Counted from the stretch's first letter, positions 1 through 7,435 are shown. The stretch: DNA of 31,385 nt from Prevotella sp. UBA3837 (GCA_002392835.1 DGHX01000016.1:43477-74861), one strand, 5' to 3'. Made by a program: numbers and translations. Notes: generated by a model not told the origin, from the sequence alone.

Positions 1-16
1 CGAATACGAAACTTGA
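1..16 (+). repeat. Leader element, copy 1 (upstream of DUF5597 glycosidase)
   Basis: The first 16 bases (CGAATACGAAACTTGA) match positions 2981-2996 with one mismatch. Both copies lie 25-40 bases before the start codon of a secreted glycan-degradation gene. The window begins inside this element, so its upstream arm is not visible. It may be a shared leader, promoter-proximal element or dispersed repeat; only the repetition is certain. Confidence 0.5.
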
Positions 17-40
17 ATAAATATATAAAACCATAGGCTT

Positions 41-1765
41 ATGAAACAGATGAACATATTCCTCTCGGCAGCATTGTTGCTGCTGTTGAGCAGCTGCACC
101 ATGGGTAAGCAGAACGGTGCTGAGGACGCCTCGGCACAGCCGCCGCACCTGGAGCAGCGGGGCGGCGTGACACAACTCATCGTGAAGGGCAAGCCCTGGC
201 TGGCACTGGGCTGCGAGCTGGGCAACAGCACCTCGTCGAGCCGCGAATACCTGGCACCCTACTGGGACCAGCTGCAGGCGGCAGGGGTGAACACCGTGCT
301 CGCCGTAGTGTCGTGGGAGCAGACGGAACCCGTGGAGGGACAGTATGACTTCACCGTCGTGGACAACCTGCTGAAGGATGCCCGCGCCCACCAGATGAAG
401 CTGGCCCTGCTGTGGTTCGGGTCGTGGAAGAACGGAATCACCAGCTACACCCCCACCTGGGTGAAGCGCGACACCGAGCGCTTCCCCCTGGCACAGACCC
501 CTGAGGGCCGCCCCCTGCCCATACTGAGCACGCTAGGCGACGCCACCTGCCAGGCCGACGGACGGGCCTTCGCCGCCATGATGCGCCACCTGAAGGAGGT
601 GGACGCACGGCAGCAGACGGTGGTGATGATACAGATGGAGAACGAGGTGGGACTGCACGGACATCCGCGCGACTACTGCCCCCTGGCCGAGGCGGCCTAC
701 AACGGCCCCGTGCCACAGGAGCTCATCAGCTGGCTCACGGAGCACAAGGAGACGCTGCTGCCCGAGACCCGGCAGGCCTGGGAGGCCAACGGATGCCCCA
801 CGCAGGGCACATGGGCCGAGGTGTTCGGGCCTGAAGACCGCGCAGCAGAAATCTTCATGGCCTGGCACTACGCCGCATACATGGACCGCATCACCGCCAT
901 GGGCAAGGCGGAGTACAGCCTGCCCACCTTCGTCAACGCATGGATAGTGCAGCCCGAGGACACACGCCCCGGCAACTACCCCAGCGGCGGACCGCAGGCA
1001 CAGAACCACGACATCTGGCGGGCGGCAGCACCGCACATCGACATCCTCTCGCCCGACATCTACCTGAACGACTTCCCGCACATCCTGCAGCTCTACGCCC
1101 GCAGCGGCAACCCTGTCTTCATACCCGAGTCGCGCTCAGGACAGAACGGCGCCGCCAACGCCGCCTACGCCATCGGCGCCATGGGGGCCATAGGCTACTC
1201 GCCCTTCGGCTTCGAGCGCAACTGTGCCGACGAGGTGAACGCCACCTTCCGCAGCTTCTACCAGAAGGCGGGACTCGTGGCCGACACCATCCTGGCCGCA
1301 CAGGCCGAGGGCCGCATCAACGCCGCATGGCTGAAGGGCAGCGAGCCCGAGCACGTGAAGGACACCATCGCCCTGGGCCAGGTGCGCATCGTGTGCGAGC
1401 TCGTCTCCAGCGGCATGCGCAACGGCGGAGCGCCACAGCTCACCGGCGGCACCTACGACCCGAAGGCCGTGGGCTACGTCATCGCCATCCATCAGCATGA
1501 CGGCAGCTACCTCTTCCTCGGCTCCAACGTGCGCGTCACCTTCCTGCCCGCTGAGGGCACCGACGCCATCGTCGGTCTGGCCAAGGTCACCGAGGGCGAC
1601 TTCGACGCGCAGGGCCGATGGCACGAAGGGCGATGGCTCAACGGCGACGAGATCCAGCTGCGCTACGACCTGCTCTATGCCGTGGAAGAGGGCTTCTCAG
1701 GACAGGGCCTGAACTTCGGACGCCCCGAGCCACAGTTCCTACGCGCCGAGCTGTTCCAGTACTGA
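41..1765 (+). CDS. DUF5597 / GH35-like beta-galactosidase-type lipoprotein
   Basis: This 574-residue exported protein probably cleaves beta-galactosidic bonds in plant polysaccharide. The N-terminus is a lipoprotein signal ending in the lipobox LLSSC (Cys19), so it should be anchored in the outer membrane or periplasm. A TIM-barrel glycosidase domain follows. The motif VVMIQMENEVG (about residues 194-204) fits the clan GH-A Asn-Glu acid/base pair (N201-E202), and PVFIPESRSG (E363) fits the nucleophile strand. The C-terminal third (about 430-574) fits the beta-rich DUF5597 domain. The length suits DUF5597 proteins, which are related to GH35/GH42. It is the first gene of a secreted trio with a CBM9-PKD protein and a GH105 hydrolase, so the likely substrate is a galactan or rhamnogalacturonan side chain. 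The fold is fairly sure; the exact substrate is inferred. Confidence 0.85.
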   Translation: MKQMNIFLSAALLLLLSSCTMGKQNGAEDASAQPPHLEQRGGVTQLIVKGKPWLALGCELGNSTSSSREYLAPYWDQLQAAGVNTVLAVVSWEQTEPVEGQYDFTVVDNLLKDARAHQMKLALLWFGSWKNGITSYTPTWVKRDTERFPLAQTPEGRPLPILSTLGDATCQADGRAFAAMMRHLKEVDARQQTVVMIQMENEVGLHGHPRDYCPLAEAAYNGPVPQELISWLTEHKETLLPETRQAWEANGCPTQGTWAEVFGPEDRAAEIFMAWHYAAYMDRITAMGKAEYSLPTFVNAWIVQPEDTRPGNYPSGGPQAQNHDIWRAAAPHIDILSPDIYLNDFPHILQLYARSGNPVFIPESRSGQNGAANAAYAIGAMGAIGYSPFGFERNCADEVNATFRSFYQKAGLVADTILAAQAEGRINAAWLKGSEPEHVKDTIALGQVRIVCELVSSGMRNGGAPQLTGGTYDPKAVGYVIAIHQHDGSYLFLGSNVRVTFLPAEGTDAIVGLAKVTEGDFDAQGRWHEGRWLNGDEIQLRYDLLYAVEEGFSGQGLNFGRPEPQFLRAELFQY

Positions 1766-1810
1766 AAACTGGAATGCCGTTATCCCTTAGTAACCGTTAA
1801 AAAACAAGAC

Positions 1811-2932
1811 ATGAAACGACTGCTTATCAGCATACTCACAGCCGCCTGCTGTGCCCCAGTGTGGGCACAGGGCGGCGACGTGCAGGTGACGGAGCCGGGC
1901 TTCCGCGTGTTCCAGTTTCCGCGCACCGCCATACCCCGCATCGACGGCGAGTTCAGCGACTGGGACATCGTACCCGACAGCTATGCCGTGACCATCGACG
2001 ACATGTGGGACGACACCGGACGCCACCAGGGCATTGACCGCCAGACCCTCGACATCAAGGTGAAGGTGGGATGGGTGAACGGGCTGAACCGCCTCTACTT
2101 CCTCTACGAGGCCACCGACGACTACTGGGACTTCGATCAGCTGGGACTGCACAACGACACCTTCGAGGTCGTCGTCGACGGCGACCTCTCGGGCGGGCCC
2201 CACACCGACGAGTTCCGCCTGAACCGCGACGTGCAGAGCCGTATCGACGCCTTCTTCGACATGCAGAACCAGCACGCACAGAACTACCACATCATGACAC
2301 CCCCCACCGAGGGGAAGTCGTGGACCATGGTGTGGGGGCCGCAGCAGTGGCTGAAATACCTGCCCTACGCCAACTACGCCTACGACTACGCCTTCAGCCA
2401 CGGACAGGGCGGCCGCCTGCGCTTCGAGTTCTACATCACACCCTTCGACTATGCCAGTCCCCTGGGGCCTGAGCACTCCACCGAGAGCCGCCTCTACGAG
2501 AACAAGAAGATAGGGCTCTGCTGGGCCGTCATCGACTACGACGGAGAGCGGCAGAACAACGGATTCTGGAACCTGTCGAAGCACCACAAGATGTACGGCA
2601 ACGCCAGCATGCAGCGCCTCTTCACCCTGATGCCACTGGAGCCCCAGCTGCGCAAGCCCGTGGAGTGCGAATGGACCTTCACCGTGGTGCCCGACACACG
2701 CACCGTCTGCTTCCGCGACCAGAGCTACGGGCCCGTCACCTCCTGGCACTGGGACTTCGGCGACGGCACCACCAGCGACGAGCAGCACCCCGTGCACACC
2801 TATCAGCGCGACTTCGCACACTATGTCGTCACCCTCACCGTCGACGGCCCGAAGGGCAGCGCCCGCTGCTGCAAGGTATGGGAGGTATGCGTACGCGACT
2901 TGCACAAACCGTCGAACACCGCCTACGACTAA
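1811..2932 (+). CDS. Secreted CBM9-like / PKD domain protein
   Basis: A 373-residue secreted protein that probably binds carbohydrate rather than cleaving it. A signal peptide (residues 1-20, ending PVWAQ) is followed by a region starting FQFPRTAIPRIDGEFSDWD, the usual opening of CBM9-like sugar-binding domains that bind glycan ends. The C-terminus (about 290-365) is a PKD domain: note WHWDFGDGTTS and the later HTY, the standard PKD signature. No catalytic motif was seen. It lies 45 bp after the DUF5597 glycosidase and 88 bp before the GH105 gene on the same strand, so a shared role in glycan capture is likely. 'CBM9-like' rests on the start motif and aromatic content and is less certain than the PKD call. 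Confidence 0.8.
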   Translation: MKRLLISILTAACCAPVWAQGGDVQVTEPGFRVFQFPRTAIPRIDGEFSDWDIVPDSYAVTIDDMWDDTGRHQGIDRQTLDIKVKVGWVNGLNRLYFLYEATDDYWDFDQLGLHNDTFEVVVDGDLSGGPHTDEFRLNRDVQSRIDAFFDMQNQHAQNYHIMTPPTEGKSWTMVWGPQQWLKYLPYANYAYDYAFSHGQGGRLRFEFYITPFDYASPLGPEHSTESRLYENKKIGLCWAVIDYDGERQNNGFWNLSKHHKMYGNASMQRLFTLMPLEPQLRKPVECEWTFTVVPDTRTVCFRDQSYGPVTSWHWDFGDGTTSDEQHPVHTYQRDFAHYVVTLTVDGPKGSARCCKVWEVCVRDLHKPSNTAYD

Positions 2933-2941
2933 AAAATAATT

Positions 2942-2995
2942 CAACTTTCGCAAGTTTTGGAGTGATAGGAGTAAAATGCGCGAATGCGAAACTTG
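2942..2995 (+). repeat. Inverted repeat and leader element, copy 2
   Basis: CAACTTTCGCA (2942-2952) and TGCGAAACTTG (2985-2995) are inverted with 10 of 11 bases matching, around a 32-base loop. The right arm is part of the 16-base element also found at positions 1-16 before the first glycosidase gene. The element begins a few bases after the CBM9-PKD stop codon and ends 25 bases before the GH105 start. It could be an attenuator, a processing stem or a dispersed repeat. Confidence 0.5.
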
Positions 2996-3020
2996 AAAAA
3001 AAATCAACTACAAATAAAAA

Positions 3021-4460
3021 ATGAAACGAACCACCATCTACACAGCAGCGACAGCCCTGCTGCTCGCCGCCACCACCCCGGGCTCCGCCCAGGCCCCCGT
3101 GAACGACAACAACACCCCGCTGCACCTGATGCAGCCGCAGTACCGCATCGGCTATGGCATCCCGAAGACCGAGGAGGTGAAGCAGGTCATGGACCGCGTG
3201 CTGCGCTACATCGACGCCGAGACACCCGCCGAGCTGGTTGACAAGCACTCGGGCAAGGCCGTCACCGACCTGAACAGGATCGACGAGAACACCCAGCTGC
3301 GCCAGGGCGGCTTCCGCCTCACCAGCTACGAGTGGGGCGTCACCTACAGCGCCGTGCTGGCCGCATACGCCGCCACCGGCGATGCCGCCTACCGCGACTA
3401 TGTGGTGAAGCGCTTCCGCCTGCTGGCCGACGCCTTCCCACGCTTCCGCCAGCTGCACCAGCAGGGCAAACGCTTCGACGGCAACATACGCCGCGTCGTC
3501 GACCCACATGCCCTCGACGACGCCGGTGCCGTCTGCGCCTCCATGATCAAGGCCGTGCTGGGCAACGACGGGAAGGGCATCGACGCAGCTCTGCCCACTG
3601 CCCTGCGGCCGCTCATCGACAACTACATCGACTACATCATGAACCGCGAGTACCGCCTCAGCGACGGCACCTTCGCACGCCTGCGCCCGCAGAAGAACAC
3701 GGTGTGGCTCGACGATATGTTCATGGGCATACCCCCCGTGGCCTATATGGGCCGGCTCACCGGCGAGGCCCGCTACTACGACGAGGCCGTGCGCCAGGTG
3801 CTGGGCTTCTCCAAGCGCATGTGGGTGCCCGAAAAGAAGCTGTTCCGCCACGGATGGGTGGAAGAGGCCGACGAGTCTACCGCCTGGCATCCCGCCTTCC
3901 ACTGGGGCCGCGCCAACGGCTGGGCCATCCTCACGCTCTGCGAGGTGCTCGACGTCCTGCCCGCCGACCATGCCCAGCGCCCGCAGGTGCTCAGCCTGCT
4001 GCGCCAGCATGCCGAGGGGCTGGCAGCACTGCAGCACAGCGACGGCTTCTGGCATCAGCTCCTCGACCGCAACGACACCTATCTGGAGACGTCGGCCACA
4101 GCCATCTACACCTACTGTCTGGCCCACGCCGTGAACCAGGGCTGGCTCAGCCCCAAGGCCTTCGGGCCCGTGGTGCTGCTGGGCTGGCATGCCGTGCAGT
4201 CGGCCGTCAACGACCGCGGACAGGTGGAGAACGTCTGCGTGGGCACCGGCATGGGCTTCGAGCCCGCCTTCTATGCCTATCGTCCCGTTCACGTCATGGC
4301 CGCCCACGGCTACGGGCCCGTGCTCTGGGCCGGAGCCGAGGTCATCAACCTGCTCCGCCAGCAGCACCCCAAGCTGAACGACTCGGCCGTGCAGTTCTAT
4401 GACCAGGAGGTGCCCACACGGCAGCCTATCTTCAACTACGACGGGAAGATTCGCTTCTGA
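3021..4460 (+). CDS. GH105 (GH88 superfamily) unsaturated rhamnogalacturonyl hydrolase
   Basis: A 479-residue secreted (alpha/alpha)6-barrel hydrolase. The family removes the 4,5-unsaturated galacturonyl residue that rhamnogalacturonan lyases leave at the non-reducing end. The signal peptide is residues 1-25 (ends GSAQA). The family landmarks are clear: WLDDMFMG with the catalytic Asp (about residue 235), HGWVEEADES and WGRANGW in the central barrel, then GTGMGFEPAFYAYRPV near the C-terminus. The ATG at 3021 follows an A-rich leader, and the signal peptide starts directly there. It closes the glycan trio. The intergenic repeat before it may give it separate expression. A GH88 assignment is possible, but the secreted pectin context favours GH105. 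Confidence 0.88.
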   Translation: MKRTTIYTAATALLLAATTPGSAQAPVNDNNTPLHLMQPQYRIGYGIPKTEEVKQVMDRVLRYIDAETPAELVDKHSGKAVTDLNRIDENTQLRQGGFRLTSYEWGVTYSAVLAAYAATGDAAYRDYVVKRFRLLADAFPRFRQLHQQGKRFDGNIRRVVDPHALDDAGAVCASMIKAVLGNDGKGIDAALPTALRPLIDNYIDYIMNREYRLSDGTFARLRPQKNTVWLDDMFMGIPPVAYMGRLTGEARYYDEAVRQVLGFSKRMWVPEKKLFRHGWVEEADESTAWHPAFHWGRANGWAILTLCEVLDVLPADHAQRPQVLSLLRQHAEGLAALQHSDGFWHQLLDRNDTYLETSATAIYTYCLAHAVNQGWLSPKAFGPVVLLGWHAVQSAVNDRGQVENVCVGTGMGFEPAFYAYRPVHVMAAHGYGPVLWAGAEVINLLRQQHPKLNDSAVQFYDQEVPTRQPIFNYDGKIRF

Positions 4461-4521
4461 GGCTTTGGGCACAGAGAGAACGGGCAGCCAGAACAGCTAC
4501 GAAAATTTTTACTACCTACAC

Positions 4522-4574
4522 ATCTTACACTCCTACACGCGCCCCTGTGTCACAGGCAGTTAGGAGTGTAAGAT
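4522..4574 (+). terminator. Nested hairpins downstream of GH105
   Basis: ATCTTACACTCCTA (4522-4535) is perfectly inverted at 4561-4574 (14-bp stem). The 25-base loop holds a second perfect palindrome, CCTGTG-T-CACAGG (4544-4556). It lies 61 bases after the GH105 stop. No T tract follows, so it may be a 3'-end stabiliser or repeat-derived rather than a classical terminator. Confidence 0.5.
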
Positions 4575-4582
4575 AGTGTAGA

Positions 4583-4625
4583 ATGCGTGTAAGATGCGTG
4601 CAAGATGCGTGTAGGATGCGTGCAA
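4583..4625 (+). repeat. Four-copy 11-bp tandem repeat (ATGCGTGYAAG)
   Basis: ATGCGTG recurs at 4583, 4594, 4605 and 4616, exactly 11 bp apart, with the unit ATGCGTG(T/C)A(A/G)G. A degenerate copy precedes it, and the inverted arm at 4521-4540 has the same composition (its complement reads GCGTGTAGGAGTGTAAG). One unit is about one helical turn. No credible gene lies in 4461-4815. Confidence 0.7.
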
Positions 4626-4700
4626 AAAAGCATTCGATGCGAGAGCTTCCGAGCCGCTTTCCCCGGACAACCATCAGAAGCATTCCCAGAAAAATTTCCG

Positions 4701-4794
4701 GGCCGGAAAAATTTGTCCCAGGGCCTGGGACGTTTCTGTGCGGCCCTCTCGTGAAAAAAAGCAGGCCGGAAAAATTCGTCCCAGGGCCTGGGAC
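4701..4794 (+). repeat. Duplicated 31-bp unit carrying a 17-bp palindrome
   Basis: Positions 4701-4731 and 4764-4794 are 31-bp direct repeats with one mismatch, 63 bp apart. Each ends in the perfect palindrome GTCCCAGG-G-CCTGGGAC (4715-4731 and 4778-4794). The linker (4733-4761) matches 7583-7611 at 26 of 29 positions, tying this region to the structured element at 7.4-7.8 kb. It sits just past the 3' end of the minus-strand ATPase gene. A 78-codon open frame across it is explained by the repeats. Confidence 0.75.
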
Positions 4795-4815
4795 AAAAAC
4801 GCGGGGGCCGCTCTT

Positions 4816-6180
4816 TTAAAAAATGTAGGCCGACGGGACTTCTATCGGAGCGTCGGCTTCCATAAACATAACGAAATACACTGGCATATATACAATCTTT
4901 CCATCTTGATACACCCTACGCTCATTTGAGACGACAGTGGCCGAGGCGATGCCGTAGTCGGGATTCCTCAGGAGATTGTTGAGCGCACTATGCACCGTAT
5001 AGTCCTTACCCGACTTGACCTCAATCGGCCTGGCGCTGGCCACCCTGTAGTCGTCAATGAGGAAATCCACCTCGCCCTGCTTGCGGTTGTCGTAGTAGAA
5101 GAGCTCGTGACCATGGGCACGCAGCTCCTGGGCAACGACACTCTCGTAGACGGAGCCAAGGTTGATGCTCCGCTCATCTTCGAGTATTGGGCGGATGTTG
5201 TTGCGATAGAGCAAACTGGTCAGCAATCCGACATCGTTGAGATAGAGCTTCAGCAAATTCTTTTGGAGCGACTCGCTGAGCGGGAAACGCGGATTAGTGA
5301 TGGCCCGGACGGCCAATGCTATGCCGGAAGAGACGAGGTACTCAAACTCATCCTGGTACCGGTCGAAGCGGTCGCCCGCTTTCGCGCGAATATCCTTGGC
5401 CACCACGCGTTTCTTCTTATTTTCCATCTGCGATGGAATCATCTCGTAGATGCGGCGTATGAGCAACCGTTTGTTGTGTGCATTCTCATATTTAGAGGAA
5501 TCACTGGCATAGAGGCTGCGAATGGCATCCTGCACCTCTCTCACGCGGATGATATTGTGAGTGTCGAGGTAGGTGTTGACGGCATCGGGCAGACCGCCCA
5601 CCAGCAGATAGCGGCGGAAGAGGTCGAGCAGGTGACGATGATGCTCCTCGGTCAGGCTCTCTCGCTGTTCGTACGACTGGCGCAGCCTGCCGATGGCCTC
5701 TGTGCCGAATCCGTTGGCAATGAGGAACTCTTCGAAGTCGAGTTGGAACATCTCCTTGATGATGACACTGCCTACTGGGATGGAGGTAATGTCACGCAGC
5801 GTGATGCCCAAGAGGCTGCCACTGGCGATATAGCGGTACCGATTGTCCTCGCGCAGGAACTTCAGCATAGTAAGATATTGAGGGTAGTGCTGTATCTCGT
5901 CGAGAAAAACAAGCGTGTCGTCGCGGCCCGACAGCTTGTCGCCTGCCACCATACTGAGCGTCAGGTAGAAATCTTCCTTCCTATGGATATTCTTGAACAA
6001 CTGTTCGCCCTCATCGTCTTCAGCAAAGTTGATTTCCACGTAGTTTTGGTACAGCCGCCGTCCGGCCTCGCGTATGCTGAACGACTTGCCTACCTGGCGA
6101 GCGCCCTCAAGAATGAGGATCTTGTCAGAATCGGACTTCAGATAGTCTTCAATATATGATGTAATCTTCCTGTAAAGCAT
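4816..6180 (-). CDS. AAA ATPase with DUF4143 domain
   Basis: A 454-residue cytoplasmic protein of the AAA_14/DUF4143 type, widespread in Bacteroidetes and of unknown cellular role. The Walker A motif GARQVGKS lies near residues 26-33 and Walker B LVFLDEIQ near residues 89-96. The C-terminal half carries the DUF4143 block, ending with GEVDFLIDD and IEVKSGKD, which resemble the acidic-Lys core of PD-(D/E)XK nuclease folds. No transmembrane segment was seen. The ATG at 6180 is directly preceded by three identical 13-base motifs, so regulation at that site is likely. It is a single-gene unit between repeat-rich spacers, as expected of a mobile or accessory gene. Related proteins are sometimes discussed as defence or toxin-antitoxin-like factors; that is unproven here. 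Confidence 0.88.
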   Translation of the reverse strand: MLYRKITSYIEDYLKSDSDKILILEGARQVGKSFSIREAGRRLYQNYVEINFAEDDEGEQLFKNIHRKEDFYLTLSMVAGDKLSGRDDTLVFLDEIQHYPQYLTMLKFLREDNRYRYIASGSLLGITLRDITSIPVGSVIIKEMFQLDFEEFLIANGFGTEAIGRLRQSYEQRESLTEEHHRHLLDLFRRYLLVGGLPDAVNTYLDTHNIIRVREVQDAIRSLYASDSSKYENAHNKRLLIRRIYEMIPSQMENKKKRVVAKDIRAKAGDRFDRYQDEFEYLVSSGIALAVRAITNPRFPLSESLQKNLLKLYLNDVGLLTSLLYRNNIRPILEDERSINLGSVYESVVAQELRAHGHELFYYDNRKQGEVDFLIDDYRVASARPIEVKSGKDYTVHSALNNLLRNPDYGIASATVVSNERRVYQDGKIVYMPVYFVMFMEADAPIEVPSAYIF

Positions 6181-6187
6181 GGCAACC

Positions 6188-6266
6188 TACACTTTTCAAT
6201 TAGTTTTAAGCCTTAAAAACTACACTTTTCAATGAGATTTCACGCTGCAAATTTACACTTTTCAAT
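6188..6266 (-). promoter_or_regulatory. Three iterons (ATTGAAAAGTGTA) spaced exactly 33 bp apart
   Basis: On the gene strand ATTGAAAAGTGTA occurs at 6266-6254, 6233-6221 and 6200-6188: three perfect 13-base copies with starts 33 bp apart (about three helical turns). The spacers are unrelated 20-mers. The one nearest the gene holds the perfect palindrome TTTTAAG-C-CTTAAAA (6204-6218). The distal copy overlaps the predicted promoter -7 element; the proximal copy ends 7 bases before the ATG, where a ribosome would bind. This looks like an operator array, possibly autoregulatory, or a repeated RNA element in the leader. Confidence 0.7.
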
Positions 6267-6279
6267 TGGAACAGCCAAA
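6248..6279 (-). promoter_or_regulatory. Bacteroidetes-type promoter for the DUF4143 ATPase
   Basis: On the minus strand TTTG (6279-6276) is followed after 20 bases by TAAATTTG (6255-6248), matching the Bacteroidetes consensus TTTG-N19-21-TAnnTTTG. Transcription would start near 6240, giving a leader of about 60 bases that contains two of the three iterons. Confidence 0.65.
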
Positions 6280-6351
6280 TTATTGCGCTCTTTTCTTCTG
6301 GCAGAAACGGAAAAAACAGGAAGTCATATCGTATTTGACCCCGCAGCGGCA

Positions 6352-6401
6352 GGAAACGGCCTGAAACGTCGCTTGGAAACGGCCTGAAAGGCCGTTTTCC
6401 C
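6352..6401. repeat. Direct repeat and hairpin (GGAAACGGCCTGAAA x2)
   Basis: GGAAACGGCCTGAAA occurs at 6352-6366 and 6375-6389. The second copy forms a hairpin with GGCCGTTTTCC (6390-6400), with a one-base bulge. It lies between the ATPase promoter and the small reading frame at 6439. There is no flanking T tract, so terminator function is doubtful. The following TTTCCCCGGACA also occurs near 4659. Confidence 0.45.
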
Positions 6402-6438
6402 CGGACATCAATAATAAAATTTTGTCGGAATACATCTA

Positions 6439-6540
6439 TTACTGCTGCGTCAACGTGAAGCGCAGCTTCTGTCCACGGTGCAGTGCGAAGATGATGAGTG
6501 CCTCTATGAGGTAGGCGATGAGATAGCTGTACCACAGCAT
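6439..6540 (-). pseudogene. Membrane-segment fragment (33 aa), possible C-terminal relic
   Basis: A 33-codon minus-strand frame encodes one hydrophobic helix (LWYSYLIAYLIEALIIFAL) followed by a basic tail ending FTLTQQ. The same frame is open further upstream to position 6582, which is the TGA stop of the phosphopantetheinyl transferase; the two frames are therefore continuous except for that stop. There is no clear ribosome-binding site before the ATG at 6540. It reads like the last helix of a larger integral membrane protein whose start has been lost, though a real small membrane protein is possible. The family was not recognised. Confidence 0.35.
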
Positions 6541-6579
6541 GCCGGGAGCCAGTCGGTTGGTCGGGGTGTCTGTTCGTTT

Positions 6580-7200
6580 TCATGTGTTGTTGCCCGTTGT
6601 TGCGTAGTCGCAACGAATATCATTCGTGCCGCGCCGGCCGTCGGCCCACTGCGCCACACTGCATACATAGCGCTCGTACTGCGTGGTGTGGTAGACGAAG
6701 CGCCCACGGTCTATCACCCGTTTCATGTCGGTGCTGATGCCTGTGCCACAGAGCTTCACCGTGGCCTCCTTCATCGTCCACAGCCGTATGAAGGCCGTTG
6801 CCGGGTCGTCGGCACCCTCCACGGCGGCCGTCTCCTCATCGCTCATGGTGTAGTGCACCAGCGACGGTCGGTATTCGCGGATAGACTCCACGTCGATGCC
6901 CACCGGACGGCTGCTGACGACGCAGGCCACCGCCTCGCGACAGTGGCTCAGGTTGAAGCAGATGTCCGGCCGGCCTGCTATGCTCGGCTTGCCATGCTCA
7001 CCGTACTCCAAGAGCGGGTTCTCCTCCATGCCGTACTGCTCGCGCAGACAGCGTTTCAGCAGCTGGTAGGCCAGCACCGACTGGCGCTGCCCCAGCTCAT
7101 GACGAAAGCGCAGCGCCTGCTCGCGCCGCTGCTCCGACACGTCGCGCAGAGCCGCCTGCAAGTCGAAGTCCCATATATGCTCATCAATCAGAACCTTCAT
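6580..7200 (-). CDS. 4'-phosphopantetheinyl transferase (Sfp-like)
   Basis: A 206-residue cytoplasmic enzyme that transfers phosphopantetheine from CoA to a serine of acyl- or peptidyl-carrier proteins. The superfamily motifs are present: FNLSHC (residues 82-87), GIDVE (101-105, with the Mg-binding Asp and Glu) and WTMKEA (141-146). The length is nearer to the two-lobed Sfp type (about 220 residues) than to the short AcpS type (about 120). I start at the ATG at 7200 because the open frame upstream (to 7242) overlaps a promoter-like TACCTTTG and encodes an unlikely hydrophobic leader. No carrier protein or synthase lies nearby, so its target is elsewhere. The TGA stop is followed by an in-frame membrane-helix fragment. 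Confidence 0.88.
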   Translation of the reverse strand: MKVLIDEHIWDFDLQAALRDVSEQRREQALRFRHELGQRQSVLAYQLLKRCLREQYGMEENPLLEYGEHGKPSIAGRPDICFNLSHCREAVACVVSSRPVGIDVESIREYRPSLVHYTMSDEETAAVEGADDPATAFIRLWTMKEATVKLCGTGISTDMKRVIDRGRFVYHTTQYERYVCSVAQWADGRRGTNDIRCDYATTGNNT

Positions 7201-7208
7201 TGACCATG

Positions 7209-7216
7209 CAAAGGTA
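7209..7216 (-). promoter_or_regulatory. Candidate -7 element of the phosphopantetheinyl transferase gene
   Basis: TACCTTTG on the minus strand matches TAnnTTTG and ends 8 bases before the ATG at 7200. No TTTG or TTG is found at the -33 position, where GTCGTTTT occurs instead. If real, the mRNA would have an extremely short leader. Confidence 0.4.
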
Positions 7217-7244
7217 GCGAAAAAAAATAAAACGACGCACATTT

Positions 7245-7426
7245 ATGAGAAAAATATTTTCATCGTCGTTTATGTTGCGACGTGAGGCACGTCGCCTCCT
7301 ACTGTCAGTTATACAGGCTGCGTGCCCGCGCCCACCTATGAGGTCATCTATGCCGCCGACAGCGACGACGACCGCCACGACTGCCACCGGCCCCCACCTT
7401 TCCGCCTACAGAAGGCGAGTTTGTAA
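7245..7426 (+). pseudogene. Decayed small lipoprotein-like frame
   Basis: Frame 1 from 7245 starts MRKIFSSSF and runs to LLLSVIQAAC, like a lipoprotein signal. Frame 3, from about 7311 to the TAA at 7424, reads GCVPAPTYEVIYAADSDDD and ends LQKASL, like the mature start of a Cys-anchored acidic peptide. The two frames overlap around the putative lipobox, suggesting a frameshifted relic. The reading is by eye only, and no family is known to me. Confidence 0.25.
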
Positions 7427-7435
7427 CGCGTTTTT

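Noticed and set aside
1787..4472. Long minus-strand open frames opposite the CBM9-PKD and GH105 genes (406 and 545 codons)
   Set aside because: They are antisense shadows created by GC-rich codons; their protein sequences are Val/His/Gly-rich low-complexity with no motif, while the plus-strand genes have signal peptides and clear domains.
4583..4819. 78-codon plus-strand open frame
   Set aside because: It runs through the tandem and palindromic repeats, its two halves repeat each other (GPGT-type), and it has no gene-like context.
4990..6159. 389-codon plus-strand open frame opposite the DUF4143 ATPase
   Set aside because: The minus strand carries Walker motifs and a promoter; the plus frame has no recognisable domain.
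6188..6266. CRISPR array
   Set aside because: Three 13-base repeats with 20-base spacers are too short and too few, there are no cas genes, and the placement over a promoter fits iterons or operators.
6206..6613. 135-codon minus-strand frame overlapping the PPTase 3' end
   Set aside because: It overlaps the real gene in another frame and crosses the promoter and hairpin region; the short membrane fragment in another frame is more gene-like.
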